Below, one piece after another: positions 12,060 to 24,984 of a DNA stretch of 64,000 nucleotides. Both the position numbers and the translations under genes were made by a program. Every line of letters starts with the position of its first letter. Position 1 is the stretch's first letter. The DNA comes from Mermis nigrescens (taxonomy: Eukaryota > Nematoda > Enoplea > Mermithida > Mermithidae). The DNA is taken from NCBI GenBank assembly GCA_036768485.1, contig JAVLUZ010000142.1, positions 12,550,814-12,614,813 of the forward strand. The letters are read 5' to 3'. The notes under the pieces were generated by a model that worked only from the letters and a program-made list of their open reading frames with translations, made no database searches and had not been told where the DNA came from.

Positions 12060-12840
12060 TAGCGTACTAGTAGTACGCATTGGCCATCTCGCTATAATAT
12101 GCTTAAGCGTAGCACACGCTTAAGCATAGAGACTCTGAAAGTATAGGCGCAAAACGCCAAATTCGAGCGTTCTATTTTGAGCATGGCAAAGCGCCGAATT
12201 TATGAAAGTATAAACGCGAAGCGCCAAACTTTTAATGCACTGTCAATTATCCTGGATGGGCGGGACCAATTAATTTTAATTGCCTTTTACATAATTTGTA
12301 CTAAAAGTGAACAGCGTCATGTCAGACACCCCCATGCTACTGTTAACAGCCTGTTCTAATTTTAGTTCGTATCATCAGCTATGTTGATTCATTGCACATT
12401 GAAGCATCAGTGCCAAGCGTCGACGTATTCTAGTTTTGCATACTTTTTCATGCTTGAAGACAGGTAAGTGCGTGCATAATGAATCAACATCAAAAGAGAA
12501 GCGCTAAATTTGGACGTCAGGCTATACAACGATAATATGACACCTTAATTAATCAAAATCAGAAAAAAATTGGAGATCTTTTTTAGCCCATTCTGAAAAA
12601 ACAGGCCGGAAAATTTATGGATAATTAGCCAGGCCAATCAACATAGAGCACGGGCTTACGGGGAGGCAGGCAACGCCAATACAAATTTCTACACCACAAT
12701 GCATAAGTACAACGCGCAAAACATCATAAAACGAGTTAAACGCTTAAACATAGACTCGGCCCTTGTGGGTGCGAAGCGCCAAATTTACAGTGCCTATATA
12801 TTCTCTGAAGTAATTTACTGATTATATTCTTAGCATTTTT

Positions 12841-13507
12841 ATCCGATCTGGATAGTCTAGCAGAGCACTTCTAGACTCTTCAACAGATGTGACAACTTCA
12901 TTATTGTCTTCTCGTTTCATCTGCTCATCCTCAAATAGATCAGCATTTTTGCTAATCAATTTTTAAAACATGTATTTTTGGATTGGCCCAAGCTGTCTCA
13001 TCAGCTTCCTTTTTGCCAAACTTTAAATCATACTGGAAAAATGATTAGCGCGTTCTACTTCTTCTCTTAATTCGCTTTCATTTAGAGCATCTAGGAGTGA
13101 GTCATAAAGATCATAGAGAATATGGATTTTATCAACAAAACTGCTGTAAAATGGTTTGTTTGAAGGTCTTGTATACTATTCGGAAAATCTTTGAAATCTG
13201 AAAGCACGAGTATTACTAAAAAGCGCCAAAAAGAGTTAGTCCAACCAGTTTCAATTGTACTCCCATTTGAGCTGCTTTCAGACACATCTGAAGAATCTTC
13301 ATTGTTACTGCCTTCATCACTATCATCAACCATCATTTGTTCAGACTCTGATGTATCATTCCTCATTTCTGATATACCATGCATGAGGTATTTGTGTCTT
13401 TTTAAAGTAAAATTATTAAGTAAGTGCTTACCGCAGATTTCACAGATTTTATTCATGTTGTCAACTATTCTAGATGTGACAGTCCTTAAATAAACTTTAT
13501 TGCACAT
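12841..13507 (-). pseudogene. C2H2 zinc-finger protein remnant, left arm
   Basis: The minus-strand frame from 13507 has a single C2H2 finger (C-x2-C in ICEICGKHLL, then H-x4-H in RHKYLMHG), followed by an acidic serine-rich linker and a TGWTNSFWRFLV segment. It then shifts frame relative to the right-arm copy near 13150. The remaining C-terminal part continues to about 12841 in other frames. It has no catalytic motif. A finger, acidic linker and helical tail occur in accessory proteins of Maverick-like elements; I cannot prove that relationship here. Confidence 0.45.
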
Positions 13508-14414
13508 GTGATTCGCGTTTACATCACATTCTTGATGTGTATGCTCACATTCTTCACAATATTGGTCACTACTGTCACTTCATCCAATTCTAAGCCTAGC
13601 ATGTGTTTTCTTCATATGCAGAACGTTAAGGCTGGTTTTGAAGTAAAAGTGCTCCGATTTTTAGATGACAATATCTCCAAAATTCTCAACTTATGCTGGT
13701 AATATCGTCCACACAGAAAGGTGGTTTTCTGCAGATTCTACTAGCGTCTATATGGTGGATTACTGGTCAGTTGTTAGCTGATGCAATTACAAATAGGTGA
13801 CTTTTGTAAAACGCGCATAAGATATGCCTAATTTAGAATTCCAGAGGAATGTGACAATGTTATGGTTTTTGTGCAGAATGTGAGGTGCACAATCAAGAAT
13901 GTGAGATTTTTCTTCAAAATGTGAGGTGTACAAAATCCTCACATTCTGCAAAAAAAACCATTAAATCGTCACATTCCTCTGAAAATCTCAATTAGGCATA
14001 TCTTATGCGCGTTTTACAAAAGTCACCTATTTGTAATTGCATCAGCTAACAACTGACCAGCAATCCACCATATAGACGCGTGTAGAATCTGCAGAAAACC
14101 ACCTTTCTGTGTGGACGATATTACCAACAAAAGTTGAGATTGTTGGATCTATTGTGATCTAAAAATCGGAGCACTTTGTCAAGAATAATTTTTACTTCAA
14201 AATCAGGCTTGATGTTCTGCATATGAAGAAAACACATGCTAGGCTTAGAATTGAATGAAGTGACGGTAGTCACCAATATTGTGAAGAATGTGAGCTTCAA
14301 CATCAAGAATGTGATGTAAACGCAAATCACATGTGCAATAAAATTTATTTAAGGACTGTCACATCTTGAATAGTTGACAAAATGAATAAAATCCGCGAAA
14401 CCTGCGGTAAGCAA

Positions 14415-16261
14415 TCTACTATATATTTTTGAAAGTTTGTTTGTTTGTATGTATGTATGTTCGTATGTTCGTATGTTTGTGCCGGGTTGGCTCCGGCCCA
14501 ATGAAATTTGGTGGGCTGATATTTTGGGCCGAGGTCGGTCCAATGGAGGAAGGAGCCGTAGCGATCTTGAAATTTCGACAAACGCACCCATTGGCCCTGG
14601 GCAGGGAGGGAGCAGGGTTTGGCCCCTGTGCTATAAGCCTCCACGATTTCGGGAGATGGCCGATTTTTTGCTATTTTTTTCAAAAATTAGTTTATACTGT
14701 TTGTATAGGGATACCCCGGCCAAGAGGAGCATGCCTGGCGACACTATGTACATTGTTATATGTTATAGCATTGGTCGGCACTGTGAAACATCAAAATACA
14801 GGTTTAACCAAATGATGCTATAACATAGGCAATTTTATAAGATAGGCATGGTATGAGATACTATGTGCAACAAGATAAGCAATGCTATAAGATAGGACGT
14901 GATATAAGATACTCTGTGCTACAGGATAGGCAATACTATAAGATAGGACGTGATATAAGACACCCCGTGCTACAAGATAGGCAATGCTATAAGATAGAAC
15001 GTTATAAAAGATACCCCGTGCTACAAGATAGGCAATGCTATAAGATAGGAAGTAGATATAAGATACCCCGAGCTGCAAGATAGGCAATGTTATAAGATAG
15101 TATGGGATATAAGATACCCTGTGCTACGAGATAGGCAATTCTATAAGATAGGTTTGGTATAGATACCCTGTCTGTGCCATAACATGCAGTGATATAAGAT
15201 AGGAGATACCATCAGCTATAACATATCACGTGATATATGACACCCTTTGCTACAACAAACAAAAAATTTTTAAAACATCAAAAATATGGTTTGACCGAAA
15301 AAATTTTTCAAAACATCCCAAAACATCAAAAATATGGGTTTGATTAAAAAAATTTTCCAAAACATCCTAAAACATCAAAAATATGGTTTGACGAAAAAAA
15401 TTTTCCAAAACATCACAAAACATCAACAATATGGGTTTTATTAAAAAAATTTCCAGAACACCCCAGAACATCAAAAATATGATTATGGCTAAACAATTTT
15501 CAAAACCATTCTGTAACGTCAAAAATATGGATTTGATCAAAAAAATGGTTGACAAAAGACATTTTAAAAAAATCCAAAAAATAAAATATGGTTTGTACCA
15601 ACAATTTTTTTAGAAATATCCCAAAAACATCAAAAGTCTTGAAAAATAAAAAATACAAGAGACATATTAATTCCATATAGCTATCAGGCCTAAGTTCAGC
15701 CCGGGCAACGCCGGGCAGCTCAACTATGCTACAAGATAGGATACGGTATAGCATACCCAATGCTATAAGATACCTAATGCTATAACATACCCAATGCTAT
15801 AAGATATGACACGGTATAAAGTACCCAATGCTATAGCATACTCAACGCTATAAGATAGGGCACGATGAAACACCAACATTATGGAAATTTTTTTGAAACA
15901 TCAAAATTATGGATTTTTTAAAAAACATCAAAATTATGGATTTTTTTAAAAAACATCAGAATTATGGATTTTTCAAAATAACATCAAAATTATGGATTCT
16001 TTTTAAAAAACATGGATTTTTTTAAAAAATATCAAAATTATGGATTTTTTTTAAAAACATCAAAATTATGGATTTTTTAAAATCACATCAAAATTACGGA
16101 TTTTTTAAAATAACACCAAAATTACGGATTAATAAAAAAAACATCAAAATTATGGATTTTTCCAAGAAACATCAAAATTATGGATTTTTTTACATATCAA
16201 TTCCACATAGCTATATATCAGGCCTAAGTTCAGCCCGGGCAACGCCGGGCAGCTCATCTAG
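14415..16261 (+). mobile_element. Non-autonomous Helitron
   Basis: It begins TCTACTATAT and ends with the hairpin GCCCGG-GCAACG-CCGGGC followed by AGCTCATCTAG, the TC...CTAG layout of Helitrons. It sits between A (14414) and T (16262). The other palindrome arm (about 13400-13450, inverted) preserves the empty site, so both boundaries are precise. There is no Rep/helicase coding. The interior consists of two alternating degenerate tandem arrays: GCTATAAGATAGG-type units (14815-15240, 15720-15860) and AAAACATCAAAAATATGG-type units (15260-15640, 15870-16190). Confidence 0.9.
15697..15726 (+). repeat. Internal copy of the Helitron 3' hairpin
   Basis: The sequence from TAAGTTCAG through GCCCGGGCAACGCCGGGC and AGCTCAACTA is nearly identical to the true 3' end at 16231-16261. 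It looks like a bypassed or duplicated terminator. Confidence 0.75.
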
Positions 16262-16289
16262 TTACTTAATAATTTCACTTTAAAAAGAC

Positions 16290-16861
16290 ACAAATACCTC
16301 ATGCATGGGATATCAGAAATGAGGAATGATACATCAGAGTCTGAACAAATGACTGTTGATGATACTGATGAAGGCATAACAATGAAGATTCTTCAGATGT
16401 GTCTGAGAGCAGCTCAAATGAGAGTGATTGAAACTGGTTAATCTAACCCGTTTTGGCGCTTTTTAGTAAAAGTCGTGCTTTCAGATTTTGAAGATTTTCC
16501 GAATAGTATACAAGACCTTCAAACAGAACCATTTTACAGCAGTTTTGTTGATAAAATCCATATTCTCTATGATCTTTATGACTCACTCCTAGATGCTCTA
16601 AATGAAAGCGAATTAAGGGAAGAACTAAAACCCGGTAATAATTTCTACCGGTATGGTTTAAAGTTTGGCAAAAAGGAAGCTGATGAGACAGCTAGGGCCA
16701 GTCGAAAATACATGTTCAAAAAATTGATTAGCAAAACTGCCGATCTATTTGAGGATGAGCAGATGAAACGAGAAGACAATAATGAAGTTGTCACATCTGT
16801 TGAAGAGTCTAGCAGTGCTCTGCTAGACTATCCAGATCGGATAAAAATGCTGAGAATATAA
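16290..16861 (+). pseudogene. Zinc-finger protein remnant, right arm (split by the Helitron)
   Basis: The 5' part lies at about 14345-14410 (inverted copy of the left-arm start). The Helitron then interrupts the finger, and the frame resumes after 16262 with HKYLMHG-like residues. A stop breaks the acidic linker near 16441. The last 128 codons (16475-16861) are open: a helical, charged segment with FYSSFVDKIHILYDLYDSLL and ending YPDRIKMLRI before the stop. This arm preserves the C-terminal part best. It is not functional as a whole. Confidence 0.45.
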
Positions 16862-17650
16862 TCAGTACACTACTTTAAAAAATATACCCTAAATTTGGCG
16901 CTTCGTGCCTGCAAGGCTACAAGGGTCGAGACTCTATGTTTCAGCGTTTAACCCGTTTTATGATGTTTTATGCGTTTAACTACTGCATTGTGGTGTATAA
17001 ATTTGTATTGGCGCTGCCTCCCGTAAGCCCGTGCTCTATGTTGTGCTGCCTGGCTAATTATCTGTAAACATTTTTGGCCTGTTTTTTTCAGAATGGGCCA
17101 AAAAAGATCTGCGAGTTTTTTCTGATTTTGATTAATTAAGGTGTCTTATTATCGTTGTATAGCCTGACGTCCAAATTTAGCGCTCCGCTTTTGATGTTGA
17201 TTTATTATGCACGCACTTACCTGTCTTCAAGTGCGAAAAAGTATGCAAAAATAGAACAGGTCGATGCTTGGCACCAATGCTTCAACGTGCAGTAAATCAA
17301 CATAGCGGATGATCTGAATTAAAATTAGATCAGGCCGTGAACAGTAGCATGGGGGTGTCCGACATGACGCTGCTCGCTACTTATACAAATTAGGTAAAAC
17401 GCAATTTAAATTAATTGGTCCCGCCCGTCTAGGATAATCGACTGTGCATTAAAAATTGGCGCTTCGCGCCAATACTTTCATGCTTTATTGTGTAGTAGTA
17501 TGGCCCTAAATTCGGCGCTTTGCCATGCTCAAAATGGAACGCTCGAGTTCGGCGCTTTGCGCCTATACTTGCAGAGTCTCTATGCCTAAGCGTGTGCTAT
17601 GCTTAAGCATTGTATAGCCAGAAGGCCAATGCGTACTACTCGTACTTTCT

Positions 17651-20104
17651 ATGACCTTTTCTAAAACTGCTCTGATGGGCGATCGCACTACTTGTTCTCA
17701 GAAGTTAGTAGCATGCTTGTACAGCATGGGATTAGGGGCTGGGGTTAGCGTCGAAAAATTCTTCAAAGTGTCTTTTTTGGCTGTAAAACCTTGGGTACAT
17801 GGCAAAAAACACTGTATTCGACATTTCAGATGATGAAACAGCTATCAATACACGGCAAAAAACACTGTATTCGACATTTCAGATGATGAAACAGCTATCA
17901 AAGTTCAAACGGTGAAAAAATTTGAATAAGGAAAACAACTAAAAAAATGAATATGTGGCGCGAACTTTTGAAAATGTGATTATTTATCCAAAATATTGTT
18001 AACGCTAATAAAAGCACAATTTCTACGATTTTTCCGAAAAAAACTTAAATTCTTAGGTGGGAGTCAGCAGTCACTTTGCGGGGGTCAGCGGTCATATTTA
18101 GGGCGGAGAGAGTTAAAACCTTCCCCAAACCTACTCCCCAAGAAGACATTCAATAGCCATTCTTGATCGAATTCATGGGTAGTAAATACCTATGTAATAT
18201 AGGAAGTGAATTAAACGAACAGACGTCATGTGCTTACCACTTTCCGTCTGTTTGGCATTAAATCGAAGTCATCTTCTGATTTATGACTGTCGAATTTGAA
18301 TCGATTTTAGAAAAATATTGGTTCTATTGTGCAGTCGGATAATAAATTTAAATAATTGGCTATTTTTACTCTATGCGTGTGCTCGGGCAGACATAAGCGT
18401 GTCCACTTATGTCATCCTCCACTCCTGCTTGTCTACTTCGCAATATAATTTATTCATTTTAAAAACAAAAGGAAATTCATATCCGAGCTGTCTGGATGCG
18501 ATGCTGAGAAAAACGAAGAAAAAATTCGTGTTGACGTTTTATCGGATGGAACACAGACAGATCCAAAGATGTCTAACGTGTTTTGAGCGATTGAACTGAC
18601 CAGCTTGCTTGACCATCTCTCTCTATCTCCTTATGTTTTTACCGATAACAAAATATTATTCAGACCTTGTAGCCTGTTTGTTTTCATATATTAATACGAG
18701 TAAATATGCGGAATCGTTCCCATGTATAGATTTGTGCACTACTTGTTTGAACTTTTTCGACGAAACACGTTTTTTTATAAATATATGCACTACACGCATA
18801 TTACCTTTGTCATAGATGCCTTGATTATAATGAATGGATTATGGATCCGCTAATTAGAACATTCACCTATTCTACTGAAAAACTGGAAAAATCTTGAAGA
18901 AATTGCGAAAATCTGGCGCAGAAGGATTAAAGAATTTGTTTTTTATACAATTTTATGTTTTTTAACCGCTTATTAATGACATGTAAAATTATTTGAATAG
19001 ATAAATAGGCAATTTGAAGAAAAGTGGTCAGCGGTGAGACGAGGGAATAATTAACGTGTTGGGAGTCAGTATGACACTCTGTCATTTGTGATTACGCATG
19101 ATCTGATGTTGGGAATTTTCTCGAACGAAGGTGGTCGTCAGCAAACCGAAAAAACGTGGGAATTCTTCCAGAATGGAATAAAGATAAGTTTCAAGTTTCA
19201 AGTCTAAAAAAGCGAAAATGTCAAAACTTTTCTGCGTTTCACGCCATTTTGGTAACTTAATTTCATTTTTTATAAACATAAAATCTTTACCTATACCTTA
19301 GTATGTGTTTCCGTAGCTTGACAGTCAAAATATTATATTGATCAACACTAATGACAATGCGATGTGTTTTGGTTTGTTGAAACTCTTAATAATCATTAAT
19401 ATGTGCGAATTATTTTGAGGGAATTTAGTAATCATCTGTTTGCATGTCGTCAAAAAATTGTGCTCTAGACTTTAATTTTTGTGGTTTCTTGACCAATATT
19501 TATGGGATACTTTATTTCTCAGATCTTGATCCAATCCAGGCTTTTTTATATCTTGCGAATTTCGATGGAACTGCTGCGGATAGCTTATTCTAAATGTCCT
19601 GCTCAAGTAGGGAATTTTAAGATATTTTTGAAATGATATTGCTGAATAGAAATAAGTGGAGTTATTCAGAATTTTTCTAAAAAGTTCTCAATATCTTTGA
19701 TGCTTTAGGTTCACATAATTTTTTCGTGTAATTAGCTGTTGCGTATTCTATCTAGGACAGCTTTAAGAAATGCTTCTTTTTTTGCGCATCTCTTGAGCAA
19801 AATGGTCTGTTTTGATTGCGTAATACAATTTTTTTTAACACTTTATGCATAAATACAGAGCCGAAAATTGGTTGAATTTCTGGTGCCTTCCGGAAATTAC
19901 TTTTGGATGACGTGAGACAGCCATTGAATTGTGGTGAAAAGCTGGTAACAGAATTCTATTGAAAAAACGTATTTTTAACAACTTTTTAGTTTATTATATG
20001 TGTGCCTAAAAATTATTTGCTTATTCAAAGGCTTTCGGTGATCTAAATACGTCTGCAACGCTTTTGGAAGAAACTGTACAAAATTTCATTGCATTACATT
20101 TGTT
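17651..20104. other. Intergenic, no recognised gene
   Basis: It contains a 53-bp tandem duplication at about 17797-17902 (units with GGCAAAAAACACTG at 17801 and 17854). Frames of 60-93 residues occur (for example 18318-18599 plus), but none shows a recognisable domain. I see nothing else I can support. Confidence 0.4.
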
Positions 20105-20124
20105 AGGACCGTAAAACTGGTCCC

Positions 20125-20290
20125 GTCTCGCTAGACCCACCATCCCGCTAGACCCGCTGTCCCAACTAGACAAACCGCCCCACTAGACCCACATTGTCGT
20201 CCCACTAGACCCACCGGAAATCTCGCTGGACCTACCACGTGCTTAATGATTTGTTCCACTACTTTCACCAACTCGGAAGACCCACCAGAA
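20125..20290. repeat. Tandem CCCACTAGACCCAC repeats, left edge
   Basis: About seven degenerate units of TCCCACTAGACCCACC appear. The inverted counterpart is at 29290-29470, which marks the outer limits of the palindrome. Confidence 0.7.
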
Positions 20291-20464
20291 GAAAGATTAT
20301 GCACTTATGCACATGTTTGTGCGCAAAAACAAAAATGCTTTGTTTACTTATATACGTTTACAAGCAAAACATAAATGCTTAAAAAGTTTATTCAGTAACT
20401 TGTGCAAAGTAAGTGAAGTAGTTATGTGTTTAATTAATTAGTTGACAAATTTTTAACAAATGAT

Positions 20465-21425
20465 GTAGTAGTATAGAGGGGGGTCGCAAGCGTATTTCGG
20501 GGGTCCGCCACACACAAAACATAGGCGAAGCCCGTTCAAGCCAAGTCAGCTCGGGGGTCCGCGGGGGTCCGTCCGGGGCTACCCCCGCTAGAAGGGATAC
20601 GCAGTCACAGGAAGGGAGAAGTTCAAAAAAAGTATAGAGGGGGGGGGGGTCGCAAGCGTATTTCGGGGGTCCGCCACACACAAAACATAGGCGAAGCCCG
20701 TTCAAGCCAAGTCAGCTCGGGGGTCCGCGGGGTCCGCCCGGGGCTACCCCCCGCTAGAAGGGATACGCAGTCACAGGAAGGGAGAAGCTCAAAAAAAAGT
20801 ATTGAGGGGGTCGCAAGCGTATTTCGGGGGTCCGCCACACACAAAACATAGGCGAAGCCCGTTCAAGCCAAGTCAGCTCGGGGGTCCGCGGGGTCCGCTC
20901 GGGGCTACCCCCGCTAGAAGGGATACGCAGTCACAGGAAGGGAGAAGCCCCAAAAAAAAGTATAGAGGGGGGTCGCAAGCGCATTTCGGGGGTCCGCCAC
21001 ATACAAAACATAGGCGAAGCCCGTTCAAGCCAAGTCAGCTCGGGGGTCCGCCGGGGGCTACCCCTGCTAGAAGGGATACGCAGTCACAGGAAGGGAGAAG
21101 CCCAAAAAAAGTATAGAGGGGGGTCGCAAGCGCATTTCGGGGGTCCGCCACACACAAAACATAGGCGAAGCCCGTTCAAGCCAAGTCAGCTCGGGGGTCC
21201 GCGGGGGTCCGCCCGGGGCTACCCCCGCTAGAAGGGATACGCAGTCACAGGAAGATAGAAGCCCCAAAAAAAAGTATAGAGGGGGGTCGCAAGCGCATTT
21301 TGGGGTCCGCCACATACAAAACATAGGCGAAGCCCGTTCAAGCCAAGTCAGCTCGGGGGTCCGCCCGGGGCTACCCCTGCTAGGAGGGATACACAGTCAC
21401 AGGAAGGGAGAAGCCCTAAAAAAGG
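20465..21425 (+). repeat. Six-copy tandem array of about 165 bp, left arm
   Basis: Units begin GTATAGAGGGGGGTCGCAAG near 20471, 20630, 20798, 20958, 21110 and 21274. Each contains ACACAAAACATAGGCGAAG and GGATACGCAGTCACAGGAAG. It is GC-rich against an AT-rich background. Frames run through several units, but indels between units make coding unlikely. Confidence 0.85.
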
Positions 21426-21664
21426 GCCAAGGCCCGACCCTATGGTCAAAAATATTGGATAGAGAAAAATGTTACTGGCGCTTTGCGCCAGGTTGTTCTG
21501 CGAGTATGGACAGATTTTTTGGGCAAATTTCGATCACTAAATTTGGGGTTCGTGTGCTGGCCCGAACTTGGGCAAAAAAAATTTTTTTCTGTGAACTGGT
21601 ACCCAACCCTGATTTTTTTGTCTTACTTATTAAATTTAAACATTCTCTGCATCCTTTTTACCCA

Positions 21665-22010
21665 TGATTGCATCTGCTAGTAAACTACCGGCTATAGAAA
21701 GAATCGGAGCTAGTAAAATAGATGAGAATCCACCATTCTGTATGATAACGTGTTTTCTTTTTTCTTTAGTTGCTGCCTTTTTGTTGTTAGCTAAGCATCT
21801 TATTTGATTCTGATATCGCCTAAGCTTTGTCTACCTCTTTGTCAGAGAATGGAAAATTGCCATTCAAAAAATTGTTTGCGCAATCGCATATCCATAATAT
21901 TTGGTCCTTAGTTGCCGTATTTATCAGTGCATCTCTTTGTGGCTGTCTCGCGGTGCTTAATAAATGAAGAAAAGCCGATTTTCGTTTCAGCCTTATTTAA
22001 GCCATTTTTA
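21665..22010 (-). pseudogene. Small protein remnant beside integrase, left arm
   Basis: The mirror image of 27010-27366 (described there). Stops and a frame change are shared by both arms. Confidence 0.3.
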
Positions 22011-22079
22011 TTTAGGCTGTTCGTAAAATCTCAATTCATTTCTTGATAAAATCCTATCAAATTTTGCTGGCCAATTTTT

Positions 22080-23030
22080 AAATCTTACTTTATACTGTGA
22101 TTTATTGATATTTTATAGCTTTTTTGACTCTCTTGTGCTTTTCAGCTTCTGGCTCGGCCAATTGTAGTTCTTTTGCATAAAAAGCACCAGTTATGGGTTC
22201 GCCTAACATATCTTCCAGCTTATATGTTTTTGGTGTACATTGAGATATGCAATTGATTTTGAACAATTCATCTGTGAATGTATGCTTACTAGCTTTTGCG
22301 AAATTTCCTTTCAAAGAAGTTATTCTAACAATTTCTCCAACATTAAATATTCGTTCATTTTTATATTTTTCTGTCTTTTCAACATAAATTCTAATAATTT
22401 ACCAGTGTTCTCTGAATCTACATCATTAGGGGCCAGGTTGTTTAAACTTAAATGAGAAGTATTATTATAACTATTGAGAATACTTTTATATACTCTAGTC
22501 CAGTTTTCATCAGAATAATAAGTCATATACCGCATAAGCTTTTCACGAAATGTCCTATGAAACCGTTCAACAAAATTAGCTTTTAATTTTTGGGTTGCTT
22601 GTCAATATATGCGTGACAGAATGAGCATTTAATAATTTATTGAAGGCACCTTTTGAATTCATTGCCATGATCGGTCTTGGTGGATTGTGGTTTTTGCCTC
22701 ATTTAATATCTTTTCAAACACTCTAGCAGTTGCATCAGCACTCTTATTAGTTATTGCCTCACCATATGCCTTTTGTGAAAAGACATCAACCGCCATTAAG
22801 ATGTAACGATTTCTATAGTTTTACCTTTAAATTCCTTTAAATCTAAAAGATCAACATCCCACATGATATTTGGCCCAGAAACAATTATAGAGCGTCTTGA
22901 AAAACCTTTCAAAACTGGTTTATGTAGCTGTGATAAGTGAACTGAATTTTCAAGAATTTTCTCACCGTATCAGCCGATATTTCTTCCCTATTTTTAAGAA
23001 CCTTCTGCAATTTGTTGATACCTGAAAAAA
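22080..23030 (-). pseudogene. Maverick/Polinton-type integrase remnant, left arm
   Basis: Inverted duplicate of the right-arm remnant at 25990-26920. The two C-terminal frames (22102-22314 and 22320-22535) translate identically to those of the right arm, including the same frame breaks. The shared lesions mean the gene was already dead when the palindrome formed, or that gene conversion has kept the arms alike. Confidence 0.65.
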
Positions 23031-23119
23031 GAGGCAGGCCTGCCTGCCTTCGTCCAATACTGCTTTATGATCTCCATGCTTTATAAACTCAAATAATTAT
23101 TAATATTTATAACCTAAAG

Positions 23120-23620
23120 TGCAAGAAAATTTTGAAACTTAGAAGACTTTTCACAAGATTTTACAAAATAATTTCCAAACTTTACAAAATAATTTTCAAA
23201 ATTTACAAAATATTTTCCAAACTTTACAGGATTCCTATGCTTAAGCACGTAAAAAAGATTCCAAACTTTACAAAATAATTTCGAAACTCTGCAGACATTT
23301 TCAAATTTTACAAAATAATTTCCAAACTTTACAAAATAAATTCGAAACTTTACAAGCCTACTCTAAAACTTTACAAGACTTTTCTGAAACTTTACAAGCT
23401 TTTCACAAGATTTTACAAAAAATTTTGAAGCCTAACAACCAAATTTTGAAACTTTACAAAACTTCTATCCTACAGCATGTCAAAGTTGCTCGAAATTTTA
23501 CAAAATTATTTCGAAACTTTACAAAAAATTTTGAAACTTTACAAGATTTCCCTGAAACTTTACAAACTTTTCAAAAGATTTTACAAAAAATTTTGCAGCA
23601 ATACAGCTAAATTTTTGCAC
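23120..23620. repeat. AAACTTTACAAAA degenerate tandem array
   Basis: Roughly 20-bp units such as TTCCAAACTTTACAAAATAA are repeated. They are interrupted at 23234-23248 by CCTATGCTTAAGCAC. Related arrays lie at 25400-25880, 33195-33500 and 35715-35985. The Lys/Thr/Leu-rich frames in it are a by-product of the repeat. Confidence 0.8.
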
Positions 23621-24018
23621 TTCACGACAAATTTCTACAATCAGGCGGTGATAACATATAGGCAGCGAGGGAGGGGGGCTTCAATGAGGCAGAATAGCCA
23701 AAAAATAGTGCAGGTTCGCTAGATTCTAGGGGCCCCCCTCCCCACCCCTATGTGTAGCTGTCACACCATTCAAATGCCCAGGGTCTTACAGATATAGCAG
23801 GAATTTTCATTGTTTTTGAATTTTAAGGTGATTTTTGACTGAAATGTATCAAAAATGATACTTTTCTTAGCTGGAGAATCCGTTTTTAGTTGAACTTTGT
23901 CTAAATGTCTTATGGAACTGTCGAAATCCCATCTGGTAAAACTTTCCGCTTCACATATAAATATGGTAATCCCTGCTTCTCTTGTATATACGTCCACATA
24001 TGATTATCTGGTTGCAGC

Positions 24019-24475
24019 CACACATGGGCGTGAGGGGGTTGCTTTGGGGGTCCTGACCATAGATGCACAGCATGGCCGATCTGGGGGGATCAGCCGGTCT
24101 GGGGGTCGGGGGTCAAAAACCGAGCTTTTTTGGCTAAAATCACCCGAAAAATTGGCATAAACGCTAAAATAGCGCTAAAAGTACGTTATTACACAGTTTC
24201 TGGTCAATTTGGAGCACTTTTAAAGAAAATTTTCAATTTTCACCCGTTTTTAGCCTTCATTTTGCCTTATTTTTCCCGGCAAAATTTTCCATTTTCCTAT
24301 TCTGGGGGGGTCGGTCAGCACCCCCAAACCCGTCCACGTGCATGTCTGGTCCTGACCTCCCAAGAATTTGAAATACTCCCCACAGACCCCTCCAGAATGC
24401 TATTTTTAGATTTAGAGCTACTTTTGTCCATTTACACTACTTTGACCCCCAGAATTTTGGTGCTTCCCACGCATG
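24019..24475. mobile_element. Family 1 MITE, left of palindrome centre
   Basis: The ends are CACACATGGGCG and (inverted) CATGCGTGGG. The flanking octamers GTTGCAGC and GTAGCATC match at six of eight positions. Its inverted twin is at 24533-24984. Confidence 0.65.
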
Positions 24476-24532
24476 GTAGCATCAAGAACCCACGCATGGT
24501 TGCATAAAGAAGCTTGTGGTTCTTGATGCAAC

Positions 24533-24984
24533 CATGCGTGGGCAGCACCAAAATTCCGGAGGGTCAAAGTAGTGTAAATGGACAAAAGTAGCTCTAAAAA
24601 TAGCATTCTGGAGGGGTCTGTGGGGAGTATTTCAAATTCTTGGGAGGTCAGGACCAGACATGCACGTGGACGGGTTTGGGGGTGCTGACCGACCCCCCCA
24701 GAATAGGAAAATGGAAAATTTTGCCAGGAAAAATAAAGCAAAATGAAGGCTAAAAACGGGTGAAAATTGAAAATTTTCTTTAAAAGTGCTCCAAATTGAC
24801 CAGAAACTGTGTAATAACGTACTTTTAGCGCTATTTTAGCGTTTATGCCAATTTTTTGGGTGATTTTAGCCAAAAAAAGCTCGGTTTTTGACCCCCGACC
24901 CCCAGACCGGCTGATCCCCCAGATCGGCCATGCTGTGCATCTATGGTCAGGACCCCCAAAGCAACCCCCTCACGCCCATGTGTG
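24533..24984. mobile_element. Family 1 MITE, right of palindrome centre
   Basis: The ends are CATGCGTGGGCAGCACC and (inverted) CACACATGGGCG. The flanking octamers GATGCAAC and GCTGCAAC match at seven of eight positions. Only about 50 bp separates it from its mirror copy. Confidence 0.7.

Larger units (their letters stand above)
12060..17650. mobile_element. Palindromic element with a zinc-finger gene on each arm
   Basis: The sequence from about 12060 reads again, inverted, back to about 17650, with the centre near 13905. The outer ends share TACNAGTAGTACGCATTGGC. After subtracting the Helitron (14415-16261), each arm is about 1.85 kb. The arms have diverged by many substitutions and small indels, so this is an old structure. 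Both arms carry the same C2H2 zinc-finger coding sequence. No clear target duplication was found and the class is uncertain. The cargo resembles proteins seen in Maverick/Polinton-type elements, but that is inference. Confidence 0.6.

Noticed and set aside
14429..14823. Overlapping 128-residue frames at the Helitron 5' end
   Set aside because: Two different frames of the same non-coding Helitron terminus, with Cys/Val-rich low-complexity starts from GTATGTATGT repeats.
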